Of a stretch of DNA of 64,000 nucleotides, positions 8,699 to 16,671 are shown in pieces. The notes beneath the pieces were generated by a model. It was not told the origin of the DNA, ran no database searches, and was given only the letters and a program-made list of their open reading frames with translations. The DNA lies in assembly GCA_900473795.1 (NCBI GenBank), contig UCMT01000029.1:31019-95018 (forward strand). Direction: 5' to 3'. The stretch's first letter is position 1; each line of letters starts with the position of its first letter. The stretch is from Hyphomicrobiales bacterium (GTDB taxonomy: Bacteria > Pseudomonadota > Alphaproteobacteria > Rhizobiales > Rhizobiaceae). The translations under genes and the position numbers were made by a program.

Positions 8699-8721
8699 CA
8701 GATTAGCAGACAATCTGTCAA
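8699..8721. promoter_or_regulatory. Operator of the TTGACAGATT family (site A)
   Basis: On the minus strand it reads TTGACAGATT, GTCTGCT, AATCTG: one full arm and a shortened second arm. It lies 42 bp upstream of the flavin reductase start, where a GntR repressor would block the leftward operon. Confidence 0.7.
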
Positions 8722-8736
8722 CGTGTTTTTCCGTTA

Positions 8737-8756
8737 TTGACAGATTGTCTGATAGA
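8737..8756. promoter_or_regulatory. Operator of the TTGACAGATT family (site B)
   Basis: TTGACAGATT followed by GTCTGATAGA, with a perfect first arm and core and a weak second arm. It lies 36 bp upstream of the dehydrogenase start at 8793. Its centre is about 37 bp from site A, and the two sites face opposite genes in the divergent promoter. Confidence 0.7.
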
Positions 8757-8792
8757 TGTTTTTCGTTTGATATGTTTTCAGAGGAGGGTTCT

Positions 8793-9560
8793 ATGGAACT
8801 GACAGATAAGGTTTGCATCGTCACAGGCGCTGGCAGCGGCATAGGAAAGGCGACCGCGAAGCTGTTTTACGACAACGGTGCGAAGGTCGCGGTCGCCGAC
8901 GTCAACGGCGACGCCGCGAATAGCGCCGCAGCCGAACTCGGAAGCAACGCGATCGGCATTGCAGTGGACGTCTCCTCCGCCAAGGACGTCGAGGCAATGG
9001 TTGCCTTGGTAGTCGAAAAATGGGGCCGCATCGACGTTCTCATCAACAATGCGGGCTTCGGAATGACAGGAAACGTCGTTTCGATTGCCGAAGAGGACTG
9101 GGACCGCATCATGGCGGTCAACGTAAAGGGGATTTTCCTCTGCTCAAAGCACGTGGTTCCGGTTATGGCGGCTCAAGGCGGAGGTTCGATCGTAAATACG
9201 ACGTCCTATACGGCAGCCTCGGCGATCGCAGACCGAACAGCATATGTTGCCTCAAAGGGAGCGATTTCATCGCTGACTCGCGCGATGGCTCTCGATCACG
9301 CTAAACAGGGAATCAGGGTCAACGCGGTGGCCCCCGGAACTATCGATTCTCCTTATTTCGAACGTATCTTCAGCCAATCGCCAGACCCGCAGAAATTGCG
9401 CGAAGAGTTCAACGCGCGAGCCGCGATGAACCGCATGGGTCGACCCGAGGAAGTCGCGGAAGCAATGATGTTTCTTGCATCAGACAGGTCGCGTTTCGCA
9501 ACGGGCAGCATCGTCACCGTGGACGGCGGCTCGTCGATCGGCAATCATCTGGTTCGATAA
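8793..9560 (+). CDS. Short-chain dehydrogenase/reductase
   Basis: 255-residue classical SDR. It has the cofactor motif TGAGSGIG near residue 12, NNAG near 87, the catalytic Ser in VNTTSYTA, the YVASK Tyr-Lys pair and the PGTIDSPY loop. The AVADVN end of strand 2 (acidic Asp) favours NAD over NADP. The start is the ATG at 8793 behind GAGGAGGG. It is the only rightward gene of this part and is divergent from the flavin-reductase operon, sharing the operator pair at 8699-8756, so it is almost certainly in the same regulon. The substrate is unknown; oxidation of a secondary alcohol intermediate is the usual role. Confidence 0.9.
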   Translation: MELTDKVCIVTGAGSGIGKATAKLFYDNGAKVAVADVNGDAANSAAAELGSNAIGIAVDVSSAKDVEAMVALVVEKWGRIDVLINNAGFGMTGNVVSIAEEDWDRIMAVNVKGIFLCSKHVVPVMAAQGGGSIVNTTSYTAASAIADRTAYVASKGAISSLTRAMALDHAKQGIRVNAVAPGTIDSPYFERIFSQSPDPQKLREEFNARAAMNRMGRPEEVAEAMMFLASDRSRFATGSIVTVDGGSSIGNHLVR

Positions 9561-9565
9561 CATTC

Positions 9566-9591
9566 GTGGCGGCAGCCATGGCTGCCGCCAC
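9566..9591. terminator. Strong palindromic hairpin between convergent genes
   Basis: A 12-bp stem (GTGGCGGCAGCC / GGCTGCCGCCAC) with almost no loop lies between the SDR stop (9560) and the stop of the convergent fusion hydrolase (9602). No U-tract follows on either strand; it is a likely bidirectional 3'-end element. Confidence 0.6.
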
Positions 9592-9601
9592 CGCCCAGAC
9601 T

Positions 9602-10840
9602 TTATCGCGATGATTCCTGGATGAACTGAAGTGCCCGCGTGAAATACGTCCGGAAGTAGTCTGGGTGTTCACACATCGGGAAGTGCCCCAACCCTGGCAT
9701 AGTCAAATGGAAACTGCCTGGAATGAGTTCCGCTAGTTTCGCACCGTCGGCGGGCGTCGCCGAATAGTCGTAGTCGCCAGACAGCAGAACCGTAGGCGTT
9801 CTTTTGCCGTCAATCTTAGGAGCGGTGACCGCACCATTGAACTCGTCGCTATAGAATGCGAGGTCGCCGGGGTAGATCCCGGGCGCGCCCTGCGAATAGA
9901 TCCAGCTCGCGCGTCGGCGGGACGCCTCAGGGCTCATTGGGCTCATCAATCCCCTCACATACGAGGCATTGTGAAGCGATCCATGTACATTCGCATTATG
10001 CTGATAGGGGTTGCGACGCCCCTTCGACTGGAAGGGAGGTTCGATGGCAATTATCCCCTTCAACAATGACGGGCGTTCTGCCGCGAGAACCATGGCCATT
10101 GCTGCGCCCATCGAACCACCTGCAACGATGGCTCTCTCGCCTATCAATTGTTCGAGAATGGCGATGCACCAGTTCAAATATTTCTCTGCCGTCAACTTGT
10201 ACGGAGCGCCGTCCCAGGAAAGGGGTGGCATCGATCGGCCATGGAAGGGCAGATCCACCGCGATAAGGCGATGCGACTTGGTGAGCGAAACGTCGGACAG
10301 TTGGGCTAGAAATTGGCGACCATCCGCTCCAGCCGTATGCAGGAACAAGATGGGAGTGCCCTGCCCCGATTCTTCAAAATAGATTTCGTGTAGCTCGCCA
10401 GCGACATTTACACTTTTGTATTTTCCGGTAACGAGCGATAGATCCCGCTCCACCCCAGGAGATGCCATCGTGTCCGCACGCACGGTCTTTTCGAACAAAC
10501 GCTCGAGAGCAGGACGCGCCCGGGCGATATCAATCGGGGCCCCTTCGATTGCAAAATTCGCGTTCGCCAACTGGAATGCGGTGAAGGAGTGGAATGTCGC
10601 AGGCGGCGGCGTTTGAATTACCTCGGCCCAAGTAGCCTCGGAAGCGCCGATGAGAATGTCTGCTGAGTTTTCGGCGTTGTCTTCCGTCACCCGTAAGTCG
10701 GGATCTTCGATCTCGATCAGAATGACCCGTTCGCCAACGCGGATGGCCACTTTCGTTTTGAGGCCGGCGATAAGCCGCTTCAATTCGACATCGGATGCCG
10801 CGTCGATAAGACGGTTGCGTAATTCATCATAGGTGCCCAA
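9602..10840 (-). CDS. Fusion protein: SCP2-like domain + alpha/beta hydrolase
   Basis: 412 residues. Residues 1-120 form an SCP2-like domain (VRERVI-type beta strand, ASEATWAEVI helix, FAIEGAPIDIARARPAL end). Residues 135-412 form an alpha/beta hydrolase with the nucleophile in AGGSMGAA (Ser243), the acid near Asp358 (GDYDYS) and His386 (GLGHFP). Both halves match the separate coupled genes at 1095-1484 and 217-1098, so the fusion supports a physical partnership of those two proteins. The start is a TTG at 10840 behind GGGAGGG; the more obvious ATG nearby is in another frame. Inverted repeats at 10854 and 11037 place it in the island regulon. The SCP2-like part may hold a hydrophobic substrate for the hydrolase (inference). 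Confidence 0.85.
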   Translation of the reverse strand: MGTYDELRNRLIDAASDVELKRLIAGLKTKVAIRVGERVILIEIEDPDLRVTEDNAENSADILIGASEATWAEVIQTPPPATFHSFTAFQLANANFAIEGAPIDIARARPALERLFEKTVRADTMASPGVERDLSLVTGKYKSVNVAGELHEIYFEESGQGTPILFLHTAGADGRQFLAQLSDVSLTKSHRLIAVDLPFHGRSMPPLSWDGAPYKLTAEKYLNWCIAILEQLIGERAIVAGGSMGAAMAMVLAAERPSLLKGIIAIEPPFQSKGRRNPYQHNANVHGSLHNASYVRGLMSPMSPEASRRRASWIYSQGAPGIYPGDLAFYSDEFNGAVTAPKIDGKRTPTVLLSGDYDYSATPADGAKLAELIPGSFHLTMPGLGHFPMCEHPDYFRTYFTRALQFIQESSR

Positions 10841-10853
10841 GACATACCCTCCC

Positions 10854-10876
10854 GTTGATACAGTTGTTCTGTCAAC
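10854..10876. promoter_or_regulatory. Imperfect inverted repeat overlapping the ribosome site region of the fusion gene
   Basis: Arms GTTGATACAG and TTCTGTCAAC flank TTG. The half-site TTGACAGA matches the arm of the island operators, but the central TTGTCTGATAA core is absent. It lies 14 bp upstream of the fusion gene start and may be a secondary operator. Confidence 0.4.
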
Positions 10877-11036
10877 GCGTTGTCGGTTAAACGACACGTT
10901 GATGGCAGAGCGGAAGGCCAAAATGGTTGCCGTGATTGTCTCTGGTCTGGAAACTTTGCGAGCAGTCGCAAATCGACATCTTGAACGTCTTGGCTTCGCT
11001 TTCACGCGCCAAGAACCCTCCGCTCAAAGATTTAAG

Positions 11037-11059
11037 CAGATTTGCAGACAATCTGTCAA
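11037..11059. promoter_or_regulatory. Operator of the TTGACAGATT family
   Basis: On the minus strand: TTGACAGATT, GTCTGCA, AATCTG, nearly identical to site A at 8699. It lies about 200 bp upstream of the fusion hydrolase, just past the end of the second GntR gene. Confidence 0.7.
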
Positions 11060-11070
11060 TCTACCGAAAG

Positions 11071-11748
11071 TTACTTTTCTGCGTTTCGAAGATACTCGAG
11101 GGCGACCTTTGCTGCCATGTCGATATGATGTTTGCAGGCGGCCGCTGCTTTGGGGCCGTTCCGGTCACGTATGGCCGCTGCGATCTCGCGTATTTCCATG
11201 ACGCTGTGCTGCAACCGTCCGGGCTGCGTCATGGATGTCATGCGGAGAAGCGTTACCCGGTTGTGCAAAGAGGTCAGCATCTGCTTGACGAAGATATTTC
11301 CACTACCGTTCGTCAGGCACTCGTAGAAGGCGGTCTTGGCCGCAAGCAAGCGGCTACGAGAGTCGGTCTCCGCCGCGGCGGCAAACTCAGCAACTCTTCG
11401 CTCGAGTTCTTCGATTTCTTCCGTTGTGCCATTCTCAGCGAACTGTTGCCCAGCAAAACTCTCGAGTAGTGCCCTGATGGTGTAAAGTTGCGCGGCTTCT
11501 TCATAACTGATCGTGCTAACGACGGGGCCTCGATGCGGGAAACTGGTGATCAGTCCCTCAGCTTCGAGCTGCCGCAAGGCCTCTCGAATGGACGTCCGAC
11601 CAACTCCAATCATTTCGCAAAGCTCTCGCTCAACCAGCCGCTGTCCTGGCTTAAAATGTCCGCTTGCGATCGCTTGACGTAGCTTTTCCTCCACTTGAAT
11701 GCGGAGAGAAGCGTTCTGTCTTGCGATCTGAAATTCACTAGCAGCCAT
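11071..11748 (-). CDS. FCD-type GntR transcriptional regulator, copy 2
   Basis: 225 residues, paralogue of 2619-3308. The recognition helix GVGRTSIREALRQLEAEGL is identical, as are RGPVVSTISYEEAAQLY-type linker positions and LHNRVTLLRMTSMTQPGR in the FCD domain. The start at 11748 (ATG) was picked by alignment with copy 1; earlier ATGs have no ribosome site. A partial operator (GATTGTCTGATA) lies 79 bp upstream, which suggests autoregulation. The two copies flank the core operons of the island. They diverge mainly in the C-terminal ligand domain, which fits distinct effectors acting on shared sites. Confidence 0.88.
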   Translation of the reverse strand: MAASEFQIARQNASLRIQVEEKLRQAIASGHFKPGQRLVERELCEMIGVGRTSIREALRQLEAEGLITSFPHRGPVVSTISYEEAAQLYTIRALLESFAGQQFAENGTTEEIEELERRVAEFAAAAETDSRSRLLAAKTAFYECLTNGSGNIFVKQMLTSLHNRVTLLRMTSMTQPGRLQHSVMEIREIAAAIRDRNGPKAAAACKHHIDMAAKVALEYLRNAEK

Positions 11749-11826
11749 ATGTCGTGTTCCCGCCTGCGACAGTGTTACAACCATTGTGGAACCATATATG
11801 GCCTTGAATCGCGGTTTCGACAAGCC

Positions 11827-11841
11827 GATTGTCTGATATGG
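11827..11841. promoter_or_regulatory. Partial GntR operator core upstream of regulator copy 2
   Basis: GATTGTCTGATATGG matches the central core of the island operators but lacks both outer arms. The position before the GntR gene suggests autoregulation. Confidence 0.45.
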
Positions 11842-11890
11842 CGACAAAGGTTTAATCGTTTGAAGACCCGGGAAGCTTGAATCCTAATCG

Positions 11891-12667
11891 TCAGCAGACG
11901 ACGTAGGCGAACGGCACATCAGCTCTCAGCGGCCGAAAGACCGACAAAACCGATGGATCGTGGCCAGGCACGATTTGCCCTTGTGGGCCCGCGAGCCGCT
12001 TCAACTTTTCATAGCCCTCCAAGACATCGGGGTAGTTGGCAAATAAAGGAAAGACATCGCTTTTCTCCAAGTACGACATGAAATGCAGCGCATCTGACGC
12101 GAAGACGTTTACCCGGCCCTCCTCTTCCAACCGGACGACCTGCAAACCTTTGGAATGGCCGCCGACCAAGTGCAAAGACAAGCCGGGCTCCAGCACCACG
12201 TCCCCTTTATGAAACTGAACCTTCCCCGCGAAGACAAGGCGCACGGCGTCTACGACAGCGTCGGCAGCGAATGGACGGCGCATTCGCTCGTGGCACATAC
12301 ATCTGCCGGTCCCATACGCCATTTCCTCGTCTTGGAGATGGAAAGTGGCGTAGGGGAATGCGTTCAGGTTACCAGCATGGTCATAATGAAGATGCGTTAC
12401 GATCACGTCGGTAACATCATCGGAGTTGATGCCGAGCAACCGTAGCGCGTCGATCGGATGGACTAGCATGGTCCGGCCTCTCAACTCGCCTTCCTCCGGC
12501 GAGAAGCCTGTGTCGATCAAAAACAGGCGGCCCGCATGCCGAACGAGCCAGACGAAATAGTCAATTCTCCCAACGGCATCATGCTCATCGACATCCTCAA
12601 AGGACAGATCAGTGCGCGGCCGTTCCGCCGTGCCGTAGTGAAGCGCCAGTGCCTTCCAGTTTTCCAA
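11891..12667 (-). CDS. MBL-fold metallo-hydrolase, lactonase-like
   Basis: 258 residues with the metallo-beta-lactamase zinc motif THLHYDHAGN (His92, His94, Asp96, His97), then GGHSKGLQVV, ASDALH and PGHDP supplying the remaining metal ligands. The arrangement resembles AiiA-type quorum-quenching lactonases, so ring-opening of a lactone is the most likely reaction. The start is a TTG at 12667 immediately behind GGAGGAGA; it lies 60 bp after the alcohol dehydrogenase stop in the same direction. It probably forms an operon with the dehydrogenase and the MBL protein at 13878, read from the operator at 14808. Confidence 0.85.
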   Translation of the reverse strand: MENWKALALHYGTAERPRTDLSFEDVDEHDAVGRIDYFVWLVRHAGRLFLIDTGFSPEEGELRGRTMLVHPIDALRLLGINSDDVTDVIVTHLHYDHAGNLNAFPYATFHLQDEEMAYGTGRCMCHERMRRPFAADAVVDAVRLVFAGKVQFHKGDVVLEPGLSLHLVGGHSKGLQVVRLEEEGRVNVFASDALHFMSYLEKSDVFPLFANYPDVLEGYEKLKRLAGPQGQIVPGHDPSVLSVFRPLRADVPFAYVVC

Positions 12668-12727
12668 GTCTCTCCTCCAGATCCCATGGCCTTGGTCGAC
12701 GCAGCACTGCACAGCCTCGCCAGCCCT

Positions 12728-13846
12728 TCACGGCAAAACGAGGTGCCGCAAAACCTCTGCCCGATCCAACCGATCGAAGGCTTCGTTGATGTCATCCAGC
12801 GAACCAGTGCTTGAGAGTAGCTTGTCCACCGGAAGCCGCCCTTTCAGATAGAGGTCGATGTAGCGAGGAATATCTCGGGACGGCACGCATGAGCCCATGT
12901 AACTACCCTTGATTGTTCGTTCTTCGCCGACCAGCGGAAGCGGTGAAATCTCGAACTTAGAATTGACATTGGCCAACCCTGCCGTCGTGGTCATGCCGCC
13001 TCGCCGCGTTATCCTGTATGCCAAGTCAAAAGCCTTTGCGGAGCCTGCCATTTCGACGGCGTACTGAACGCCGCCGCCTGTGACATCGCGGACCTTCTCG
13101 ACAATGTCGGGGTCGCTCGCCAGAAAGGTCTTGGTCGCCCCGAGTTGCTCGGCCAGGGCCAGTTTCGCCGGCACAAGATCAATCGCGATGATCTCGCGCC
13201 CGCCACTGGCTATGGCCCCCATAACCGCCGCAAGACCGACGCCACCCAACCCGATTACGGCAACAGACTGACCAGGTCTTACGGCGCACGTATTGAAGAT
13301 CGCGCCAACGCCCGTGACGACTGCACATCCAAACAGTGCCGCCTGTGTCAGATCGATATTCTTCGTGATCTTCACGACGGAATTGGCTGAAACTACAGCG
13401 TATTCCGAGAAGGCCGAGACTCCGCTGTGATGATTGATATCGTAACCATTCAGGCGGATGTGTTTGCTGCCCGAAAGCAAGCTACCTGCCGCATTGGCCT
13501 TGTAACCCGGCTCGCAAAGGGAGGCGCGACCTTCGGCACAATAGCTGCAGTGCCCGCAAACGGGAAGGAACGACATAACGACATGGTCACCCTTCTCAAG
13601 ACCATCGACGCCGGCCCCGAGCTCCTCGATTATACCGGAAGCCTCATGACCAAGTGCTACGGGCAGTGGTCTTGGCCGATCTCCGTTGATTGCGGAAAGG
13701 TCCGAGTGGCAGACACCTGCGGCTTTAATTTTTATCAAGACTTCCAATGGGCCTGGCGGAGTTAGTTCAACCGTTTCAACAGCGAGCGGTTTGGACTGCG
13801 AGTACGGTTTTGGCAAACCGGACTCTCGCAGAATTACGGATCTCAT
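12728..13846 (-). CDS. Zinc-dependent alcohol dehydrogenase (MDR family)
   Basis: 372 residues of medium-chain dehydrogenase. The catalytic zinc site is GVCHSDL and GHEASGIIEELG; the structural zinc lobe starts CGHCSYC, with a fourth Cys in SLCEPGY. The cofactor fold has GLGGVGLAAVMG followed by an acidic Asp (AIDLV), which favours NAD. It should oxidise an alcohol to the aldehyde or ketone. The start is the ATG at 13846; GGAGA lies 12 bases upstream, rather far. It sits between two MBL hydrolases in one leftward operon, which fits successive ring opening and oxidation of the hydroxy product (inference). Confidence 0.9.
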   Translation of the reverse strand: MRSVILRESGLPKPYSQSKPLAVETVELTPPGPLEVLIKIKAAGVCHSDLSAINGDRPRPLPVALGHEASGIIEELGAGVDGLEKGDHVVMSFLPVCGHCSYCAEGRASLCEPGYKANAAGSLLSGSKHIRLNGYDINHHSGVSAFSEYAVVSANSVVKITKNIDLTQAALFGCAVVTGVGAIFNTCAVRPGQSVAVIGLGGVGLAAVMGAIASGGREIIAIDLVPAKLALAEQLGATKTFLASDPDIVEKVRDVTGGGVQYAVEMAGSAKAFDLAYRITRRGGMTTTAGLANVNSKFEISPLPLVGEERTIKGSYMGSCVPSRDIPRYIDLYLKGRLPVDKLLSSTGSLDDINEAFDRLDRAEVLRHLVLP

Positions 13847-13877
13847 AAACACGCTAGATCTCCAATGGATTGGACTG

Positions 13878-14765
13878 TTAAGGCAGCATCTGCATTGCGG
13901 CCTGGTGATAGCGGAATCCATCGCCTTCGCGCGAGACGTGCCCGGTCCCAGGCCAGGCAAAATGATAGGACATCACTTGGATGCGATCGGTGGCCAACAT
14001 ATCTAGGACCCGGGTCCGGGATCGCGCCGACATTTGCGGGTCGGTGTCGTATTTGAACTCCATCCAGGGCCGCTCCATGAGCAACACATGGTGATGGGTC
14101 AAATCGCCCATGAAGCATAGGGTTTCGGACGCCGACCCGATGAGAAAGCAGTGATGACCCAGGGTGTGCCCAGGGGCATGAACGGCTTGAATACCCGGAA
14201 TAAATTCATCGCCATCCTTGAAATAAAAGATCCGATCCTTGTGCGGTAGCAAATTTCTCCGAGCGTTTGCGACCTGGAATTCGAAACCTGATCCGAGCTT
14301 CGAGCCGTCGGTCCAATCGACTAAATCTGTCTCGCTGATGAAAATCAGCGCGTTCGGAAAGTTTAACTTTCCGTTCTCGTCACAAATTCCGCCCGTGTGG
14401 TCGATGTGTGCGTGTGACAGCACAATCGCATCCACTTCCGTGGGATCGCGCCCCGCTTCGCGGAAACTGGTGAGTAGTCGCCCTGTCGTGGGACCGAAGG
14501 TTTTTGACGCCCCCATCCCGGTATCGAAAAGAATTGTGCGGCCGTTAATTTCCACGAGCGGCACGTTTTGCTCTAGGGTCACGCTTTTTTCCGGCAGGAA
14601 GTTCCGGTGGAGCATGTCGCTTACCATGTCCGGACTCACTCCCAGGAAATTTTCGCGCGGGTCGCCGAGCTCGAGTGGTCCGTCGGACAGAACGGTGATC
14701 TGGCCCTCTCCAAATGCAAACGGGTAATAGTACGGCAATTTTGCACGGGGTTGCTCAATGCCCAT
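13878..14765 (-). CDS. MBL-fold metallo-hydrolase
   Basis: 295 residues. The zinc-binding HAHIDHTGG (residues 118-126), HAPGHTLGHH, MGDLTHHH and a final SYHFAWPG complete the ligand set of class B-like hydrolases such as methyl-parathion hydrolase and lactonase relatives. It has no signal peptide, so it is cytoplasmic. The start is the ATG at 14765 with AGAGAGGT upstream. This is the first gene of the operon (MBL, ADH, MBL) and lies 42 bp downstream of the best-conserved operator in the window. It shares only the fold with the other MBL protein (11891-12667), so the two are not a recent duplication. Confidence 0.87.
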   Translation of the reverse strand: MGIEQPRAKLPYYYPFAFGEGQITVLSDGPLELGDPRENFLGVSPDMVSDMLHRNFLPEKSVTLEQNVPLVEINGRTILFDTGMGASKTFGPTTGRLLTSFREAGRDPTEVDAIVLSHAHIDHTGGICDENGKLNFPNALIFISETDLVDWTDGSKLGSGFEFQVANARRNLLPHKDRIFYFKDGDEFIPGIQAVHAPGHTLGHHCFLIGSASETLCFMGDLTHHHVLLMERPWMEFKYDTDPQMSARSRTRVLDMLATDRIQVMSYHFAWPGTGHVSREGDGFRYHQAAMQMLP

Positions 14766-14807
14766 AAGACAGACCTCTCTCCCAAACTCCTCCAAAGCAA
14801 AGGCGAG

Positions 14808-14834
14808 TTGACAGATTGTATGATAATCTGTCAA
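14808..14834. promoter_or_regulatory. Best operator of the TTGACAGATT family
   Basis: Ten-base arms TTGACAGATT and AATCTGTCAA are perfect inverted repeats around GTATGAT. It lies upstream of the MBL-ADH-MBL operon and defines the consensus of the island regulon. Confidence 0.78.
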
Positions 14835-15359
14835 GGCCGAAAAGAAGGGAATAGGTGCAGCGGGGTGTTCACACCTTCTTCAGCCCGCGCTACCGCGTTC
14901 CAATGAAGGGATCCCCTCGCCGCTAGGGGCCACGATGATTTGAGATGCTCCGCAGCGTCGCAACAACCGACTCGCGATCGTGACGGTCAGGGCCGCGCCA
15001 ATCGCACGATGCTGAGCTGGTTGTTAAGCCAAGTCTCGTGGAGCCCTGGACTGCACGACTGAAGCAATCTCCAGCGAAGCGTCCGTTTCGGCTGGCGCTC
15101 GGACTGTTCGAAAACCGTGGCTTTGCTCGGGCGAGGCGGGCTTCTCCCCGCCGCACTCCACGCCGATGTCTAGTTTCCTTTCCGAGTTACGTCCCCCGCT
15201 TCAGAGTTTTCCACTCTTCAGAATGGTGTCACACGTCATCGACGACACCGATAGGCCTAATCCCTCTCGGGGACCTACACGAGTCCCAATTCGTTCTAAA
15301 CGATGTCGGGCGGCTGGTTCGCACCCCCTTTTCTTTTTTTGGCGTGGGGGTTGACGGTC
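14835..15359. other. Intergenic stretch without recognisable gene
   Basis: About 520 bp between the divergent MBL operon and the Old Yellow Enzyme gene. Short open frames exist but have neither ribosome sites nor recognisable protein features. A GC hairpin (GGCGGG / CCCGCC near 15135-15152) is the only structure seen. The right end holds the operator pair described separately. Confidence 0.5.
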
Positions 15360-15375
15360 TTTAGTGGTCACTACA
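15360..15375. promoter_or_regulatory. 16-bp operator, upstream copy
   Basis: TTTAGTGGTCACTACA; on the other strand TGTAGTGACCACTAAA, which matches 13 of 16 positions of the site at 17822. It lies 75 bp before the Old Yellow Enzyme start. Confidence 0.55.
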
Positions 15376-15386
15376 CATAAGGGCTC

Positions 15387-15402
15387 TGTAACGACAATTA
15401 CA
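15387..15402. promoter_or_regulatory. 16-bp operator, downstream copy
   Basis: TGTAACGACAATTACA, an inverted repeat (TGTAA / TTACA, 6-bp spacer). Its centre is 27 bp from the copy at 15360 and it lies 48 bp before the Old Yellow Enzyme start. The architecture suits a TetR- or MarR-like dimer; no such regulator is in the window. Confidence 0.6.
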
Positions 15403-15449
15403 GTGACACATGGCCGCTGCCCTCGAACGCGCCAGGAGATAATTGAACT

Positions 15450-16607
15450 ATGACAAGACTCTTTGACCCTTTTACTATTCGCAGCACCACGTTGCGCAAC
15501 CGTTTGGCACTGTCTCCAATGTGTCAGTACGAAGCCGAGGATGGTTTTACGACACCCTACCATCTGGTCCATTATGGGAAGTTCGCCCTGGGCGGATTTG
15601 GCATGGTCATGATTGAGGCCACGGCCGTTTCGCCGGAAGGACGCATCACTCATGGCGACGTAGGGCTTTGGAAAGATGAGCAGATCGGAGGGCTTGCAAC
15701 TATTGCGTCCTTCTTGAAAAGAAACGGGGCGACCGCCGGAATACAGATTGGGCATGCGGGCCCCAAGGCCGCAATGCAGCGACCATACTATGGGGACGGC
15801 CCACTTACACAGGCAGACCAGGCCAGGGGTGATCATCCGTGGCAGGTCGTATCGGCCAGCCCCCTGGCCGTCGGTGAAGGTTGGCTCCTGCCGACGGAGC
15901 TCGACGCGGAAGGCATCGCCAAAGTCCTCGCCGACTTTGCCGCAGCCGCGCGTCGGGCGCTTACCGCAGGCTTCGACGTTCTCGAGCTCCATTGCGCCCA
16001 TGGCTATTTGCTGAATTCCTTCCTTTCACCAATTACAAACTTGCGGACGGACGAATACGGCGTTGATCGCGCGGGACGGATGAAACTCCCCCTGGAAATT
16101 GCTCGGCAGCTGCGCGCGATCTGGCCTGAAGACAAGCCGCTTTTCGTTCGAATCTCGGCTGTTGACGGAACTCGATCCGGCGTCACCATTGATGACAGCG
16201 TGGCGTTCGCCAAGGAATTGGCGCTCATCGGTATCGACGCGATCGACTGCTCGTCGGGCGGCATAGGCAAGCCCTACGAATACCCGAACGGATATGGCTA
16301 TCAGGTCCCCTTTGCAGAGCGCATCAAGTCGGAAACGGACCTGCGTGCCATGGCAGTCGGGCTTATCGTCGATCCGCACCAAGCGGAAAAAGTCGTTGCT
16401 TCGGGCCACGCGGACCTCGTTGCCATTGGCCGAGAAGCCCTGCGGGAACCGAACTTCGCTCTGCGAGCTGAGGCCGCGCTCGGCGCAGCAAACCATGACA
16501 GCCCCTTCGATAGTTGGCCGCGGCAGATCGGCTGGTGGTTGAATCATCGCGAGCGGAAAATCCGCCAGTTGGGTCCGTGGTCAGCCAATGACGAGGCCGC
16601 AGCTTAG
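15450..16607 (+). CDS. Old Yellow Enzyme family NADH:flavin oxidoreductase (YqjM class)
   Basis: 385 residues of FMN-dependent ene-reductase. The N-terminal RNRLALSPMCQY carries the Cys that tunes FMN in the thermophilic-like (YqjM) class. IQIGHAGPKA replaces the more usual QLAHAGRKA, and ELHCAHGYLLNSFLSP plus the C-terminal GLIVDP and AIGREALREPNF segments close the barrel. It reduces activated C=C double bonds with NAD(P)H. AGGAGATAATT precedes the ATG. It opens a rightward series (OYE, SnoaL-like, NAD-binding protein) behind two copies of a 16-bp operator. Leu or Ile in place of the usual Ala at the IGHAG site may alter substrate range (inference). Confidence 0.9.
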   Translation: MTRLFDPFTIRSTTLRNRLALSPMCQYEAEDGFTTPYHLVHYGKFALGGFGMVMIEATAVSPEGRITHGDVGLWKDEQIGGLATIASFLKRNGATAGIQIGHAGPKAAMQRPYYGDGPLTQADQARGDHPWQVVSASPLAVGEGWLLPTELDAEGIAKVLADFAAAARRALTAGFDVLELHCAHGYLLNSFLSPITNLRTDEYGVDRAGRMKLPLEIARQLRAIWPEDKPLFVRISAVDGTRSGVTIDDSVAFAKELALIGIDAIDCSSGGIGKPYEYPNGYGYQVPFAERIKSETDLRAMAVGLIVDPHQAEKVVASGHADLVAIGREALREPNFALRAEAALGAANHDSPFDSWPRQIGWWLNHRERKIRQLGPWSANDEAAA

Positions 16608-16671
16608 CGGGTCGCCGAAAATAGCCGTCGAAACACACACAAAGAAATATCAATCCCTGAAGGAGCTACAC

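Noticed and set aside
15038..15364. 108-residue plus-strand frame before the Old Yellow Enzyme gene
   Set aside because: It lacks a ribosome site and ends in the operator region; composition is not protein-like.
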